A stretch of DNA of 64,000 bases from MM2 sp035460165 (GTDB taxonomy: Bacteria > Pseudomonadota > Gammaproteobacteria > Burkholderiales > Methylophilaceae), in NCBI GenBank assembly GCA_035460165.1, contig DATHWW010000002.1, positions 1 through 64,000 of the forward strand, read 5' to 3'. Shown piece after piece: positions 40,747-50,075 of this stretch. The position numbers and the translations under genes were made by a program. The number at the start of each line of letters is the position of its first letter. Within the stretch, counting starts at the first letter, position 1. The notes beneath the pieces are model-generated. The model ran no database searches and was not told the origin of the DNA. It saw nothing but the letters and a program-made list of their open reading frames with translations.

Positions 40747-42405
40747 TCACATCGACGAATACACCGGCCCGCTTCCCCCTTCCGGCGGTACCCACACGAT
40801 ATTCTGCGTCGGGTCCTTGATGTCGCAGGTTTTGCAATGGATGCAGTTCTGCGCATTGATCTGCAACCTTGCCGCATCGCCAACGCCGACGATTTCATAG
40901 ACGCCGGCCGGACAATAGCGCTGTTCGGGCGCGTCGAAGCGCCGCAGGTTCAGGCGAATAGGCACGGCCGCGTCTTTTAGCAGAAGATGGCACGGCTGAT
41001 CGGCGTCGTGCGCAATGTTGCTGAGAGCAATCGAGCTCAGACGGTCGAACGTCACCACGCCATCGGGCTTGGGATAGCTTATTTCCGGCATGGCGGCGGC
41101 GGGACGCGTGCAATCCTGGTCGGCCTGCGCATGGCGCAAGGTCCACGGTAGACGAATGCCGAACGCGGCCAGCCACATTTCAAAACCGCCCAGCAAAGTG
41201 CCGCCCCAAGTGCCGAGACGCGACAACCAGGGTTTGACGTTGCGCACCGCATCCAGGTCGCGCCATACCCAGGAGGCGCGCAGTTTCTGCGGATAGGCGG
41301 CCAGCACATCGCCAGATGCCGGGCGCGTTTCATCAAAGAAAGCCTCAAACGCGGCTTCGGCGGCGAGCATGCCGGACTTCATCGCGTTGTGCGTGCCCTT
41401 GATGCGCGGCACGTTGACCATGCCGGCGCTGCAGCCGATCAAAGCGCCGCCGGGAAACACCAGTTCCGGCCAGGATTGCAGGCCGCCTTCGCTGATCGCC
41501 CGGGCGCCGTAACTGAGACGTTGTGCGCCTTCCAGCAATGCGCGCATCGACGGGTGTGTCTTGAATCGTTGGAATTCGTCGAACGGCGAGAAGTGCGGGT
41601 TGGCATAATCCAGGTGCACGACAAACCCCACCGCCACGAGGTTTTCGCCGTAGTGGTAGACGAAGGAGCCGCCGCCGGTATCGGCGGTCAACGGCCAGCC
41701 CTGGCTGTGCTCGACGCGGCCGGAACGGTGTTTTTCCGGCGCGACGCGCCAGATTTCCTTGAAACCGAGCCCATATTTCTGCGGCGAAGCGTTGCGGCGC
41801 AGGTCGAATTTGGCTTCCAGTTGCCGCGTCAGCGAGCCGCGCGTGCCTTCCGCGATCAGCGTATAGCGGGCACGAATCTCGATGCCGGGCGTGAACTGCG
41901 GCGTTTCTTCACCGTTGGCATTGCGGCCCATGTCGCCGGTGATGATGCCGATGACCTGGCCTAGATCGTCATAGAGCATTTCCTGCGCTGAAAAGCCGGC
42001 GTAGATTTCCACGCCCAGCGCCTCGGCCTGCTGTCCCAGCCAGCGGCATACATCGCCCAAACTGCCGATATAAGTGCGCTTGTTGCGCATCAGCGGCGGC
42101 AACAGCCAGTGCGGGATAGTTTGCGTGCCGGTTTCGCTCAGGATCAGGAAATTGTCTTCCGCCACCGGCGTTTTCAGCGGAGCGCCCTGCTGCTCCCAGT
42201 CCGGGATCAGTTCGTCCAGCGCGATCGGATCGATTACCGCGCCGGAAACGATGTGCGCGCCGACTTCAGCGCCCTTTTCCAGCACGCACACACCGATTTC
42301 CTTGCCTGCCTCCAGCGCCAACTGTTTGAGGCGGATCGCCGCCGCCAGCCCTGCGGGGCCGGCGCCGACGATGAGGATGTCGTAGGTCATTACGTCGCGT
42401 TGCAT
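40747..42405 (-). CDS. Electron-transfer flavoprotein-ubiquinone oxidoreductase
   Basis: Passes electrons from ETF to the quinone pool at the inner membrane. It has 552 residues. The N-terminal FAD motif is ILIVGAGPAGLAAAIRLKQL. The middle has the ETF-QO blocks VSGAVIDPIALDELIP, GGLQSWPELVFPGGALIGCS, and GTHNAMKSGMLAAEAAFEAF. The C-terminal [4Fe-4S] site is NCIHCKTCDIKDPTQNI. The LysR regulator lies directly upstream on the same strand (13 bases), and etfBA are divergent from it, so the three form one electron-transfer module. Confidence 0.95.
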   Translation of the reverse strand: MQRDVMTYDILIVGAGPAGLAAAIRLKQLALEAGKEIGVCVLEKGAEVGAHIVSGAVIDPIALDELIPDWEQQGAPLKTPVAEDNFLILSETGTQTIPHWLLPPLMRNKRTYIGSLGDVCRWLGQQAEALGVEIYAGFSAQEMLYDDLGQVIGIITGDMGRNANGEETPQFTPGIEIRARYTLIAEGTRGSLTRQLEAKFDLRRNASPQKYGLGFKEIWRVAPEKHRSGRVEHSQGWPLTADTGGGSFVYHYGENLVAVGFVVHLDYANPHFSPFDEFQRFKTHPSMRALLEGAQRLSYGARAISEGGLQSWPELVFPGGALIGCSAGMVNVPRIKGTHNAMKSGMLAAEAAFEAFFDETRPASGDVLAAYPQKLRASWVWRDLDAVRNVKPWLSRLGTWGGTLLGGFEMWLAAFGIRLPWTLRHAQADQDCTRPAAAMPEISYPKPDGVVTFDRLSSIALSNIAHDADQPCHLLLKDAAVPIRLNLRRFDAPEQRYCPAGVYEIVGVGDAARLQINAQNCIHCKTCDIKDPTQNIVWVPPEGGSGPVYSSM

Positions 42406-42418
42406 GATGAGGTCACTT

Positions 42419-43345
42419 TTAAGCTATAGGTGGAATATCGATTTCGTCGCTGCGGCTGAGGCCGTCGGTCATTTCGCGGCACAGCGCGAGGAATTCGCGC
42501 ATGCCGGCGGTCTGGTATTTTTGCTTGTGCCAAAGAAAATAGAAGTAGCGTCGCAAATCCAGATCGGGTGTATCCAGCGGCACCAGGCTGCCGCGACGGA
42601 AGGCATCCTTCAGCGCGAGGCGCGAGATGCAGCCCAATCCGAGGCCAGACTCCACTGCCCGTTTGATCGCTTCGGTATGCTCCAGTTCTAGGCGGATATT
42701 AAGGCGCGAGTGGTAGTTGTGCATCGCACGATCAAAGGTCTCACGCGTGCCGGAGCCTTTTTCGCGCAGTATCCACGGCTCGGCGAGCAATTGCTCCAGC
42801 GAAACCCGCTTCTTGCCAGCCAGCGGATGGCCCGGCGCGCAGAACACCGCCAGCTCGTCCGCGATCCACGGCTGCACTTCCAGATCGGGGTGATTGCAGT
42901 CGCCTTCGATCAGCCCCAGATCCAGCGCGTAATGCGCCACCTGCTGCACGATGGTGGAGGTGTTGTGTACCTGCAGTTGCACCTGCGATTGCGGATGGCG
43001 TTGCAGGAACTTCGCCACGATCAGCGTAGTCAAGTAATTACCAATCGTCAGCGTTGCGCCGATGCTGAGTGGGCCGAAACCGGAGCGGCCTTCGAGCAGA
43101 TCCTCGACCTCGTTCGCGCGGTCGAGTAGTTCCACGGCGCGGGGCAGCAATTGCCTCCCGACTTCGTTCAGGCGCAATGACTTCCCCACCCGGTCGAACA
43201 ACTGCAAGCCGAATTGGCGCTCGAATTCGCCCAGCGCGGTGCTGGTGGCCGACTGCGACAGCGGGATCTCTTCCGCCGCGCGCGACACATTGCCGCTGCG
43301 GGCGATCGCAACAAAGACTTCGAGTTGGCGGAGGGTGAACTTCAT
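42419..43345 (-). CDS. LysR-family regulator beside the ETF genes
   Basis: 308 residues. The N-terminal HTH is FTLRQLEVFVAIARSGNVSR and AAEEIPLSQSATSTALGEFE; the effector domain follows (about 90-295) with SIGATLTIGNYLTTLIVAKF. It resembles the YeiE/CysB-like group by sequence feel, but the ligand is unknown. It is divergent from etfB, with an inverted repeat in the gap, and co-directional with the ETF-QO gene, so it probably regulates both. Confidence 0.9.
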   Translation of the reverse strand: MKFTLRQLEVFVAIARSGNVSRAAEEIPLSQSATSTALGEFERQFGLQLFDRVGKSLRLNEVGRQLLPRAVELLDRANEVEDLLEGRSGFGPLSIGATLTIGNYLTTLIVAKFLQRHPQSQVQLQVHNTSTIVQQVAHYALDLGLIEGDCNHPDLEVQPWIADELAVFCAPGHPLAGKKRVSLEQLLAEPWILREKGSGTRETFDRAMHNYHSRLNIRLELEHTEAIKRAVESGLGLGCISRLALKDAFRRGSLVPLDTPDLDLRRYFYFLWHKQKYQTAGMREFLALCREMTDGLSRSDEIDIPPIA

Positions 43346-43355
43346 ATCTGTTTTA

Positions 43356-43372
43356 TAGATAGATATTATCTA
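43356..43372. promoter_or_regulatory. Inverted repeat in the lysR-etfB gap, probable LysR site
   Basis: TAGATA (43356-43361) and TATCTA (43367-43372) with a 5-base spacer make a T-N11-A type palindrome, the usual LysR box. It is 11 bases from the lysR start and 76 bases from etfB. Confidence 0.55.
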
Positions 43373-43447
43373 AACAATCCATTTAACAAATATTGTACCG
43401 GCGAATAGAATACTTCGCAAACAGAAGTCTTTAATCAAGGAAATACC

Positions 43448-44197
43448 ATGAAAATTCTAGTCGCGGTCAAACGCGTCGTGGATCACAACATACAGGTGCG
43501 CATCAAGCCGGACGGCTCCGACGTGGATATCGCCGGCGTCAAGATGAGCATCAATCCGTTCGACGAAAATGCCGTCGAGGAAGCGCTGCGCTTGAAGGAG
43601 CGCGGCATCGCCAAGGAAATCGTCGCGGTATCGTTCGGCACCGCCGCCAACCAGGACGTGCTGCGCCATGCGCTGGCGATGGGCGTGGATCGCGCGTTGC
43701 TGGTGGAAACCGATGCCGAACTGCAGCCGCTGGGCGTCGCCAAATTGCTGAAAGCCCTGGTCGAACGCGAACAGCCGGATATCGTACTGCTGGGCAAGCA
43801 AGCCATCGACGACGATGCCGGGCAGACCGGCCAGATGCTGGCGGCGCTGCTGGGCACGGGACAAGGTACCTTTATCTCCAGTTTGAATATCGAAGGCGAT
43901 GAAGCCATCGTCACCCGCGAAATCGACGGCGGCACCGAGCAGATTGCCGTCAAGCTGCCGGCCGTGCTGACCGCCGACCTGCGTCTCAACGACCCGCGCT
44001 TCGTCAAGCTGCCCAATCTGATGATGGCGAAGAAAAAACCCATCGAAACGCTGGGCGCCGCCGAACTGAGCACGGACACCGCCCCGCGCCTGAAGCAGGT
44101 CAAGGTCGCCGAGCCGCCCGCGCGCAAGCCCGGCATCAAGGTAAACAGCGTGCAGGAACTGATCGCCAAGCTCCATGAAGAAGGAATGCTGTCATGA
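43448..44197 (+). CDS. etfB: Electron-transfer flavoprotein beta subunit
   Basis: 249 residues. ETF beta carries AMP and forms a heterodimer with EtfA to shuttle electrons from dehydrogenases. Family blocks are KILVAVKRVVDHNIQVRIKP, NPFDENAVEEALRLKERGIA, DIVLLGKQAIDDDAGQTGQM and KLPAVLTADLRLNDPRFVKL. AAGGAA lies before the ATG. The stop overlaps the etfA start as ATGA, so subunits are made in matched amounts. Confidence 0.96.
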   Translation: MKILVAVKRVVDHNIQVRIKPDGSDVDIAGVKMSINPFDENAVEEALRLKERGIAKEIVAVSFGTAANQDVLRHALAMGVDRALLVETDAELQPLGVAKLLKALVEREQPDIVLLGKQAIDDDAGQTGQMLAALLGTGQGTFISSLNIEGDEAIVTREIDGGTEQIAVKLPAVLTADLRLNDPRFVKLPNLMMAKKKPIETLGAAELSTDTAPRLKQVKVAEPPARKPGIKVNSVQELIAKLHEEGMLS

Positions 44198-45126
44198 GCG
44201 TACTGATACTCGCCGAACACGACGGCAAAGCGCTTAACCCGGCGGTGAACCACGCGGTGACCGCGGCGCAAAGCTGGGACATGCCGGTACATCTGCTCCT
44301 CGCCGGAAACGACACCAACGTCATTGCGCAAGCCGCGGCGGAAATCTCCGGCGTGGCGCGGGTGATCCGCGTCGAGGCCGCGCATCTTGAGCACGCGCTG
44401 GCGGAAGACCTCGCCAATATCGTCGTCGCCCTCGGCCGCGACTATAAAGTGATTCTGGGCGTGCACGGCGCCTATGCGCGCAACGTGTTGCCGCGCGTCG
44501 CTGCGCTGCTGGACGTGGCCATGGTGTCCGACGCAGTGGAAATCATGCCTGGCAACAGCTATGTCCGCCCGATCTATGCCGGCAGCGTGTACTCCACCGT
44601 GCAGAACGACGAAGCGATCCAGATCGTCACCTTGCGCAGCAGCCGCTTCAAGGCCGCCGACCTCGGCGGCAGCGCAGAAATCGCCACCTTTGACGCGCCA
44701 CCGGCATTCGGCAAATCGCGCTGGATTGGCCGCACGCACCAGCACTCCGATCGCCCGGCGCTGGGTTCGGCGCGCATCGTCGTGTCCGGCGGCCGCTCGC
44801 TCGGCAGCGCGGAAAAATTCGATGCCGTGCTGACGCCGCTCGCGGACAAACTGGATGCCGCGCTGGGTGCCACCCGCGCCGCCGTCGATGCCGGCTATGC
44901 GCCCAACGATATCCAGGTCGGCCAGACCGGTGTGGTGGTCGCACCCGATCTCTATATCGCCGTCGGCGTCTCCGGCGCGGTGCAGCATACCTATGGCATG
45001 AAGGACAGCAAGATCGTCGTTGCCATCAACCAAGACCCGGACGCGCCCATCTTCCAAGTGGCCGACTACGGCCTGGTGGCCGACCTGTTCGAGGCCGTGC
45101 CGCAACTGACCGCGGCTATACATTAA
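44194..45126 (+). CDS. etfA: Electron-transfer flavoprotein alpha subunit
   Basis: 310 residues. The N-terminal domain resembles EtfB; the C-terminal FAD-binding domain has VVSGGRSLGSAEKFDAVLTP, VDAGYAPNDIQVGQTGVVVA, PDLYIAVGVSGAVQHTYGMK and VAINQDPDAPIFQVADYGLV. It overlaps etfB by four bases and is followed by fpr after 17 bases, which suggests that NADPH or reduced ferredoxin feeds or drains this ETF. Confidence 0.96.
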   Translation: MSVLILAEHDGKALNPAVNHAVTAAQSWDMPVHLLLAGNDTNVIAQAAAEISGVARVIRVEAAHLEHALAEDLANIVVALGRDYKVILGVHGAYARNVLPRVAALLDVAMVSDAVEIMPGNSYVRPIYAGSVYSTVQNDEAIQIVTLRSSRFKAADLGGSAEIATFDAPPAFGKSRWIGRTHQHSDRPALGSARIVVSGGRSLGSAEKFDAVLTPLADKLDAALGATRAAVDAGYAPNDIQVGQTGVVVAPDLYIAVGVSGAVQHTYGMKDSKIVVAINQDPDAPIFQVADYGLVADLFEAVPQLTAAIH

Positions 45127-45143
45127 AGATACGAAAGTAAGAC

Positions 45144-45920
45144 ATGAGCGCACTCGCCACCGAAAAAGTACTAAGCGTCCATCATTGGAACGACACCCTA
45201 TTCAGCTTCAAGACGACGCGCGACCCCGGCCTGCGCTTCGAGAACGGCCAGTTCGTGATGATCGGCCTGCAAGCCGAAGGCAAGCCGCTGCTGCGCGCCT
45301 ACAGCATCGCCAGCCCGAACTACGAGGAACACCTGGAATTCTTCAGCATCAAGGTGCCCAACGGCCCGCTGACTTCACGCCTGCAGCATCTTGAAGTCGG
45401 GCAGGACGTACTGGTCAGTCGCAAGCCGACCGGCACGCTGGTGCTGCATGACCTCAAACCGGGCAAGCACCTCTACCTGCTGTCCACCGGCACCGGCCTG
45501 GCGCCGTTCATGAGCCTGATCCAGGACCCGGAAGCCTACGAGCGCTTCGAGAAGATCGTGCTGATCCATGGCGTGCGCCACGTTAATGAGCTGGCCTACG
45601 AGAAATTCATCACTGAAGAGCTGCCGCAAAATGAATTCTTCGGCGAAGAAGTGCGCGAAAAGCTGATCTACTACCCCACCGTGACGCGCGAGCCATACCG
45701 CAACCAGGGCCGCCTCACCGACCTGATCGAATCCGGCAAGCTGTTCACCGACATCGGCCTGCCGCCGCTGGACCCGGCAGTGGACCGCGCAATGATCTGC
45801 GGCAGCCCGCAGATGCTCGCCGACACCAGCGACCTACTGGATCGCCGCGGCTTCCAGGTTTCGCCGCGCATCGGCGATCCGGGCGATTACGTGATCGAAC
45901 GGGCGTTCGTCGAAAAGTAG
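45144..45920 (+). CDS. fpr: Ferredoxin--NADP+ reductase
   Basis: 258 residues, the usual bacterial FPR length. FAD motif LLRAYSIASPNYEEHLEFFS near 51-70, NADP-binding LLSTGTGLAPFMSLIQDPE near 111-129, and MICGSPQMLADTSDLLDRRG near the end. The C-terminus YVIERAFVEK is the family hallmark that stacks on the flavin. It moves electrons between NADPH and ferredoxin or flavodoxin. Third gene of the etfB-etfA-fpr operon. Confidence 0.95.
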   Translation: MSALATEKVLSVHHWNDTLFSFKTTRDPGLRFENGQFVMIGLQAEGKPLLRAYSIASPNYEEHLEFFSIKVPNGPLTSRLQHLEVGQDVLVSRKPTGTLVLHDLKPGKHLYLLSTGTGLAPFMSLIQDPEAYERFEKIVLIHGVRHVNELAYEKFITEELPQNEFFGEEVREKLIYYPTVTREPYRNQGRLTDLIESGKLFTDIGLPPLDPAVDRAMICGSPQMLADTSDLLDRRGFQVSPRIGDPGDYVIERAFVEK

Positions 45921-45973
45921 TTTCCTCCTTCCGGTGAGGCCGGGCACGGAGCAATGCTAAAATCCATCCCCCT

Positions 45974-46990
45974 ATGGACAAGCGCATCCCCGTCACCCTC
46001 CTCACCGGTTTTCTCGGCAGCGGCAAGACCACGCTGCTCAACAAGCTGCTGCGCCACGAAGACATGCACGACACGGCCGTGGTCATCAACGAACTCGGCG
46101 AAGCCGGGCTGGACCATATCCTCGCGCGCACGGTCGAAGATATCTACATCGCCGAAAATACCCTGCTGCTTGGCTCGGGTTGCCTATGCTGTACGCTGCG
46201 CACCGAGCTCGCCGACACCTTGCGCGACCTTTATTTCAAGCGTGCCTTGCATGCCATCCCCGAATTCAGCCGGCTGGTAATTGAAACCACCGGGCTGGCC
46301 GACCCCGGCCCCATCCTGGCCAACCTGCTTAACGAACCCTTGATCGGCACGAACTACCGCCTCGATGCCGTCGTCGTGGTGGTGGATGGCGTCCACGGCC
46401 TGGCACAACTCGATGAACATGCCGAGGCGCGCAAGCAGGCGGCCGTGGCCGACGTGTTGCTGATTTCCAAAGCCGATCTCGCTACGCGCGAACAGCTGGA
46501 AGAACTCACCCAAGCCCTAAGTGACCTCAACTCCGGCGCCACGCAGCACCGCATGACCTTGGGCCACATCGATCCGCAAGCCATCGTTAACGTGGGCCTC
46601 TTCGACGCCGACAACAAGAAAGCCCAGCCGCAACGCTGGCTGCGCGCGCCGGAACGAACCATGGCGGCGCGTGGCACCTTGCCGCAAAAAATACACGACG
46701 ACGCCATCGCCAGCTTTACCGTCACCCTGCCCCAGCCGCTGCGCTGGTCGCAACTCGAACCGGCACTGAAAAAGCTGTGCGAACAACACGGCACGGGCCT
46801 GCTGCGCCTGAAGGGCATCGTCCATGCCGACGACAGCCCCGCTCCGCTGGCGGTGCATGCGGTGCAGCACACGCTGTATCCGCCTACCCTGCTGGCTGGA
46901 TGGAACGAGGAGACGCCAGCTTCCCGCGTGGTGGTCATCGGCAAGGGGCTGGAGGAAAAGAAAATACGCAATCTGCTGATGCAGATTTAG
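45974..46990 (+). CDS. COG0523 (CobW/YjiA-type) metal-chaperone GTPase
   Basis: 338 residues. P-loop GFLGSGKTTLLNKLL near residues 11-25, metal-binding CxCC motif in GSGCLCCTLRTELADTLRDL, GTPase elements ETTGLADPGPIL and ISKADL, and a C-terminal CobW_C domain. Members insert or carry zinc, cobalt or other metals. No Zur box or client gene is seen nearby, so the metal and client are unknown. It is separate from the fpr operon (53 bases) and stands alone. Confidence 0.92.
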   Translation: MDKRIPVTLLTGFLGSGKTTLLNKLLRHEDMHDTAVVINELGEAGLDHILARTVEDIYIAENTLLLGSGCLCCTLRTELADTLRDLYFKRALHAIPEFSRLVIETTGLADPGPILANLLNEPLIGTNYRLDAVVVVVDGVHGLAQLDEHAEARKQAAVADVLLISKADLATREQLEELTQALSDLNSGATQHRMTLGHIDPQAIVNVGLFDADNKKAQPQRWLRAPERTMAARGTLPQKIHDDAIASFTVTLPQPLRWSQLEPALKKLCEQHGTGLLRLKGIVHADDSPAPLAVHAVQHTLYPPTLLAGWNEETPASRVVVIGKGLEEKKIRNLLMQI

Positions 46991-47009
46991 AGCCTACTTC
47001 AGTTGGCTA

Positions 47010-47759
47010 TTAGCCGTCGATACGCGCGACCAATGGCAGGTGGTCCGAGGCCGCTTTTGCCAGCGGCGTCGCATGTACAGCGACGTGCACCAGCCGCCGG
47101 CGTGGGCTAATCCAGATGCGGTCCAGCGCGAACACCGGCCAAGGCGCCGGAAAGGTCGCCGGCGCGGGGACCGCCTCGAAATGGCGGTGCAACATGCGCA
47201 GCGGCCGCCCCCAGGTCAGCCATTCATTGATATCGCCCATCAGGATCATCGGCATCTGGTTGGTGCCGAAAGCCTGCAGCAAGGTGCGTATCTGCGCGCG
47301 GCGTTCGCCGGGGCGCAGGCCAAGGTGGGTGGCAATCACGCGCAGCGGATGGCCGTGGCAATCGATATCCGCATCCAGCGCGCCGCGCGGCTCGCAACGG
47401 CCAAAGGCGAGATCGATATTGCGCGTAGCGATGATGGGGTAGCGGCTAAGAACGGCATTGCCGAAACGGCGTAGCGGATTACAGTGCGTCGGGCCTTCCA
47501 CCGCGTTATATTCGGTCGCCATCTGCAGCCTTTCGAGTACATCTGGCCAATCGCTGCCGCCTAGCGGCACTTCCTGCAACGCAACGATGTCCGCGCGCAT
47601 TTCCTGCAGCACCTCGCCCACCCGTTCGGGCGAAAAGTGGCCATCCATCCCGATGGCACTGTGGATGTTGTAAGTGGCGACAGTGACCGGCCATGGATTG
47701 AAATCCGGCGTCATGCCCTCTTCGACGGGGCTCAGCAGATTGGCATCGTTCAGGTTCAT
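47010..47759 (-). CDS. Endonuclease/exonuclease/phosphatase-family protein
   Basis: 249 residues of the DNase I-like fold. Catalytic blocks are YNIHSAIGMDG and EMRADIVALQEVPLGGSDW (Asn and Glu), VIATHLGLRPGERRAQIRTL, LMGDINEWLTWG (Asp and Asn) and ASDHLPLVARID (Asp-His). There is no signal peptide. The start overlaps the stop of the phospholipase D-VTT gene as ATGA, so the two are coupled. Substrate could be nucleic acid or a phospholipid headgroup; pairing with a PLD enzyme favours lipid or membrane work, which is an inference. Confidence 0.88.
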   Translation of the reverse strand: MNLNDANLLSPVEEGMTPDFNPWPVTVATYNIHSAIGMDGHFSPERVGEVLQEMRADIVALQEVPLGGSDWPDVLERLQMATEYNAVEGPTHCNPLRRFGNAVLSRYPIIATRNIDLAFGRCEPRGALDADIDCHGHPLRVIATHLGLRPGERRAQIRTLLQAFGTNQMPMILMGDINEWLTWGRPLRMLHRHFEAVPAPATFPAPWPVFALDRIWISPRRRLVHVAVHATPLAKAASDHLPLVARIDG

Positions 47760-49915
47760 TGCGCTTGTATATTGCTCCTGCGTTCAAACAGGCGTTGCAG
47801 TCCGACTGCCGTGCCGATCAGCAGAATCGCCACGCCGGCCAGCACGCTAATCACTTCCGGGCTCGGGTTGCGCACCGCCTCGGCCAAGTGATGGGCAAAA
47901 GTAACGGTGATCACGATGCCAGGTGTCATGCCGAGGATAGTGCCGATCAGGTAATCGCGAAACCGTATCTGCAAGGCACCAGCCAGCACATTGACTACGG
48001 TAAATGGCGCCACCGGCAGCAGGCGCGTGACCACCATTGCGACTATGCCTTGTTTGGAGAGACGGCGACTGATGCGATCCATGCGTGCGCCAAGGATGCG
48101 ATGAATGCCATCCTTGCCCAGCCAGCGGCCAACGCCGTAGCTGATGGCCGCACTCAACAGCGTGCCGCCGGCAGCATACAGCCCACCTGCCAACGGCCCG
48201 AACACAATCCCGGTCACGCCAATCAATAACATTACCGGCACCATCAGCATGCCGGCAACCACATACCCTAGGATCACCGCCAGCGGCGTGAACGGCAAGG
48301 CTTCAAGGCTCCGCGCCAACTTGATCAGTGCAGCCAGGTTGACCATTTCGCCCAACGGTGTCCAGCGCCATGCGATTGCCAGTAAAGCCAGCGCAACCGC
48401 CAGCACCCCCAACACGATCATGCGTCGCGGCACCGGTTTATGGATATCACGCGGAACGAGTTGCTCGATCAGCTCATCCGGGTCGATGGGTTTTTCGGGA
48501 TCCAGCACCGCCTGATCCGGAATCAATGCGTCCAGTTCGGGCGTGGTTTCGGGGTCGAACACGTTCAATGATCGGGCGGAGCCCTGCAAGGCCGCCACCG
48601 TTGCATGCAGGCTGTTGCGTTGCTGGAGCTCGGCAGCCACCTGCTCCGGTTTCACGTCGAGATGCTCGGCCATCAGCCGGCTGCGCAGACGTGCGATCGC
48701 ACCACGTATTTCGTCCTGTCTGCTGCCATGTGCTTCGATGACCAGTTTGCACTCGGTATCCAGCGACATCGAGCGGTTGCTGAGGTTGGCCGAGCCGATG
48801 CAAAGAATATCATCGTCCACCGTGAATACCTTGCTGTGCACATTGAGGCAGCAATCGTCATTCAGTCCGGGCAAGTCGGCGCAATACATCCGATAGCGCC
48901 CCCGTTCATCGGCTTGTTTCAGGCGGCGATGCACGCGTGCCCGCAATACACCCATGGTGGATTGTTCCAGCCAGCCACTCTGAATCTTGGGCATGACGAT
49001 CATGATTTCCGGCGCGTCGTCCTCGATCAGGCGCGCCGCGAGGGCATTGCATATCAGGTCGGAAGTGAAATACTGGTTCTCGAAAAAAAGCCTTTGCCGC
49101 GCGGCAGCGATGGCATCGAGATGCAGCTGGCGCACCTCGTACACGCCCTTCCGTCCGTTGTAAGCCGGCTCGGTGCGTGCAATGCCGACATTAATGTCGG
49201 TGACGTCGGGGGCAATGTCTTCGGGCCATAAATCCTCGCGAGGTTTCGCCGAGGCGGCCTTGGGTTCCTGGCTTGTCGCACGCTCCCAGCGCAGACGCGC
49301 CAGCTCGCCAAGCGCACGCGCCGCGTCACCGTCGACGATGGCCTGCACATCGTGGAATGGCCCGTAAGGTTTGCCATCACTATCTCGGCGCAATGGCGAC
49401 TCGCCAGGGTGATCGGGGGTATCCCAACGGCAGCGCGTAATATCCAGCCCTCCCGCAAATGCCAGTCCGTCATCAATGACCACGACTTTCTGATGATGCG
49501 AGGCCCCTACCGGATGTTCCGCATCCATATGAAACTTCACCCGCCGATGACCGCGCCAGCCCAACCTGGCCGCCGGCCATTTGCGCTCCAGGGCAAACAG
49601 CATCGCAAAATCCCAGTTGAGCACGTGAATATGCAACTCAGGACGCGCCTCTGCTACGGCATAAAGAAAATCCCCAAATTGCTCCGGATAACCGTCATTT
49701 GCGCCGGCCGGCACCAGCCGTATTCGACTGTCGATATCCCAGCTCAGTATGAAAACGCTGTGCCTGGCCTTGAGGATGGCTGCCCGCAATGCCCGAAAAT
49801 ACACTTCGGCGTCGACCAGCATGCTGAAACGCCGGGCATGCTCGATGCGCCAGCAATTGCGGCCTGGCTGAAGCAGCGGTGTAGGGTTCTCAACTGCATG
49901 AGAGGTTGCAGACAT
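47756..49915 (-). CDS. Phospholipase D-VTT domain fusion protein
   Basis: 719 residues. The N-terminal half has two HKD motifs: HHQKVVVIDDGLAFAGGLDI near 142-161 and HSKVFTVDDDILCIGSANLS near 360-379, as in PLD and cardiolipin-synthase-like enzymes. After a linker with a membrane segment (ILGVLAVALALLAIAWRW, near 503-520), a VTT/DedA-like domain follows (about 545-700) with GVTGIVFGPLAGGLYAAGGT and LLPVAPFTVVNVLAGALQIR. It probably processes or makes phospholipids at the inner membrane. It is coupled to the exonuclease/phosphatase gene by ATGA overlap. Confidence 0.92.
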   Translation of the reverse strand: MSATSHAVENPTPLLQPGRNCWRIEHARRFSMLVDAEVYFRALRAAILKARHSVFILSWDIDSRIRLVPAGANDGYPEQFGDFLYAVAEARPELHIHVLNWDFAMLFALERKWPAARLGWRGHRRVKFHMDAEHPVGASHHQKVVVIDDGLAFAGGLDITRCRWDTPDHPGESPLRRDSDGKPYGPFHDVQAIVDGDAARALGELARLRWERATSQEPKAASAKPREDLWPEDIAPDVTDINVGIARTEPAYNGRKGVYEVRQLHLDAIAAARQRLFFENQYFTSDLICNALAARLIEDDAPEIMIVMPKIQSGWLEQSTMGVLRARVHRRLKQADERGRYRMYCADLPGLNDDCCLNVHSKVFTVDDDILCIGSANLSNRSMSLDTECKLVIEAHGSRQDEIRGAIARLRSRLMAEHLDVKPEQVAAELQQRNSLHATVAALQGSARSLNVFDPETTPELDALIPDQAVLDPEKPIDPDELIEQLVPRDIHKPVPRRMIVLGVLAVALALLAIAWRWTPLGEMVNLAALIKLARSLEALPFTPLAVILGYVVAGMLMVPVMLLIGVTGIVFGPLAGGLYAAGGTLLSAAISYGVGRWLGKDGIHRILGARMDRISRRLSKQGIVAMVVTRLLPVAPFTVVNVLAGALQIRFRDYLIGTILGMTPGIVITVTFAHHLAEAVRNPSPEVISVLAGVAILLIGTAVGLQRLFERRSNIQAQ

Positions 49916-50000
49916 AGGGGACTGCCCGGCAAATAGACTCTTGTTCGACGCCAGGATGGCACTATGGTTTCTGCACTGCAGTAGGACGAACGGAATAATT

Positions 50001-50026
50001 TAAAGGCCTGAATTTCTTCAGGCCTT
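50001..50026 (-). terminator. Hairpin terminator after amtB
   Basis: A perfect 10-bp stem AAGGCCTGAA (50003-50012) pairs with TTCAGGCCTT (50017-50026) over a 4-base loop. On the minus strand it is followed by tttaaatta, a modest T tract, 50 bases after the amtB stop. Confidence 0.72.
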
Positions 50027-50075
50027 ATGTATGTATTGAAGCGTCCAGGGCAAGGTTCTGCCCCACGGTTATGAA

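Noticed and set aside
43483..45153. Minus-strand frame of 556 codons over etfB and etfA
   Set aside because: Shadow of two clearly recognised genes on the plus strand.
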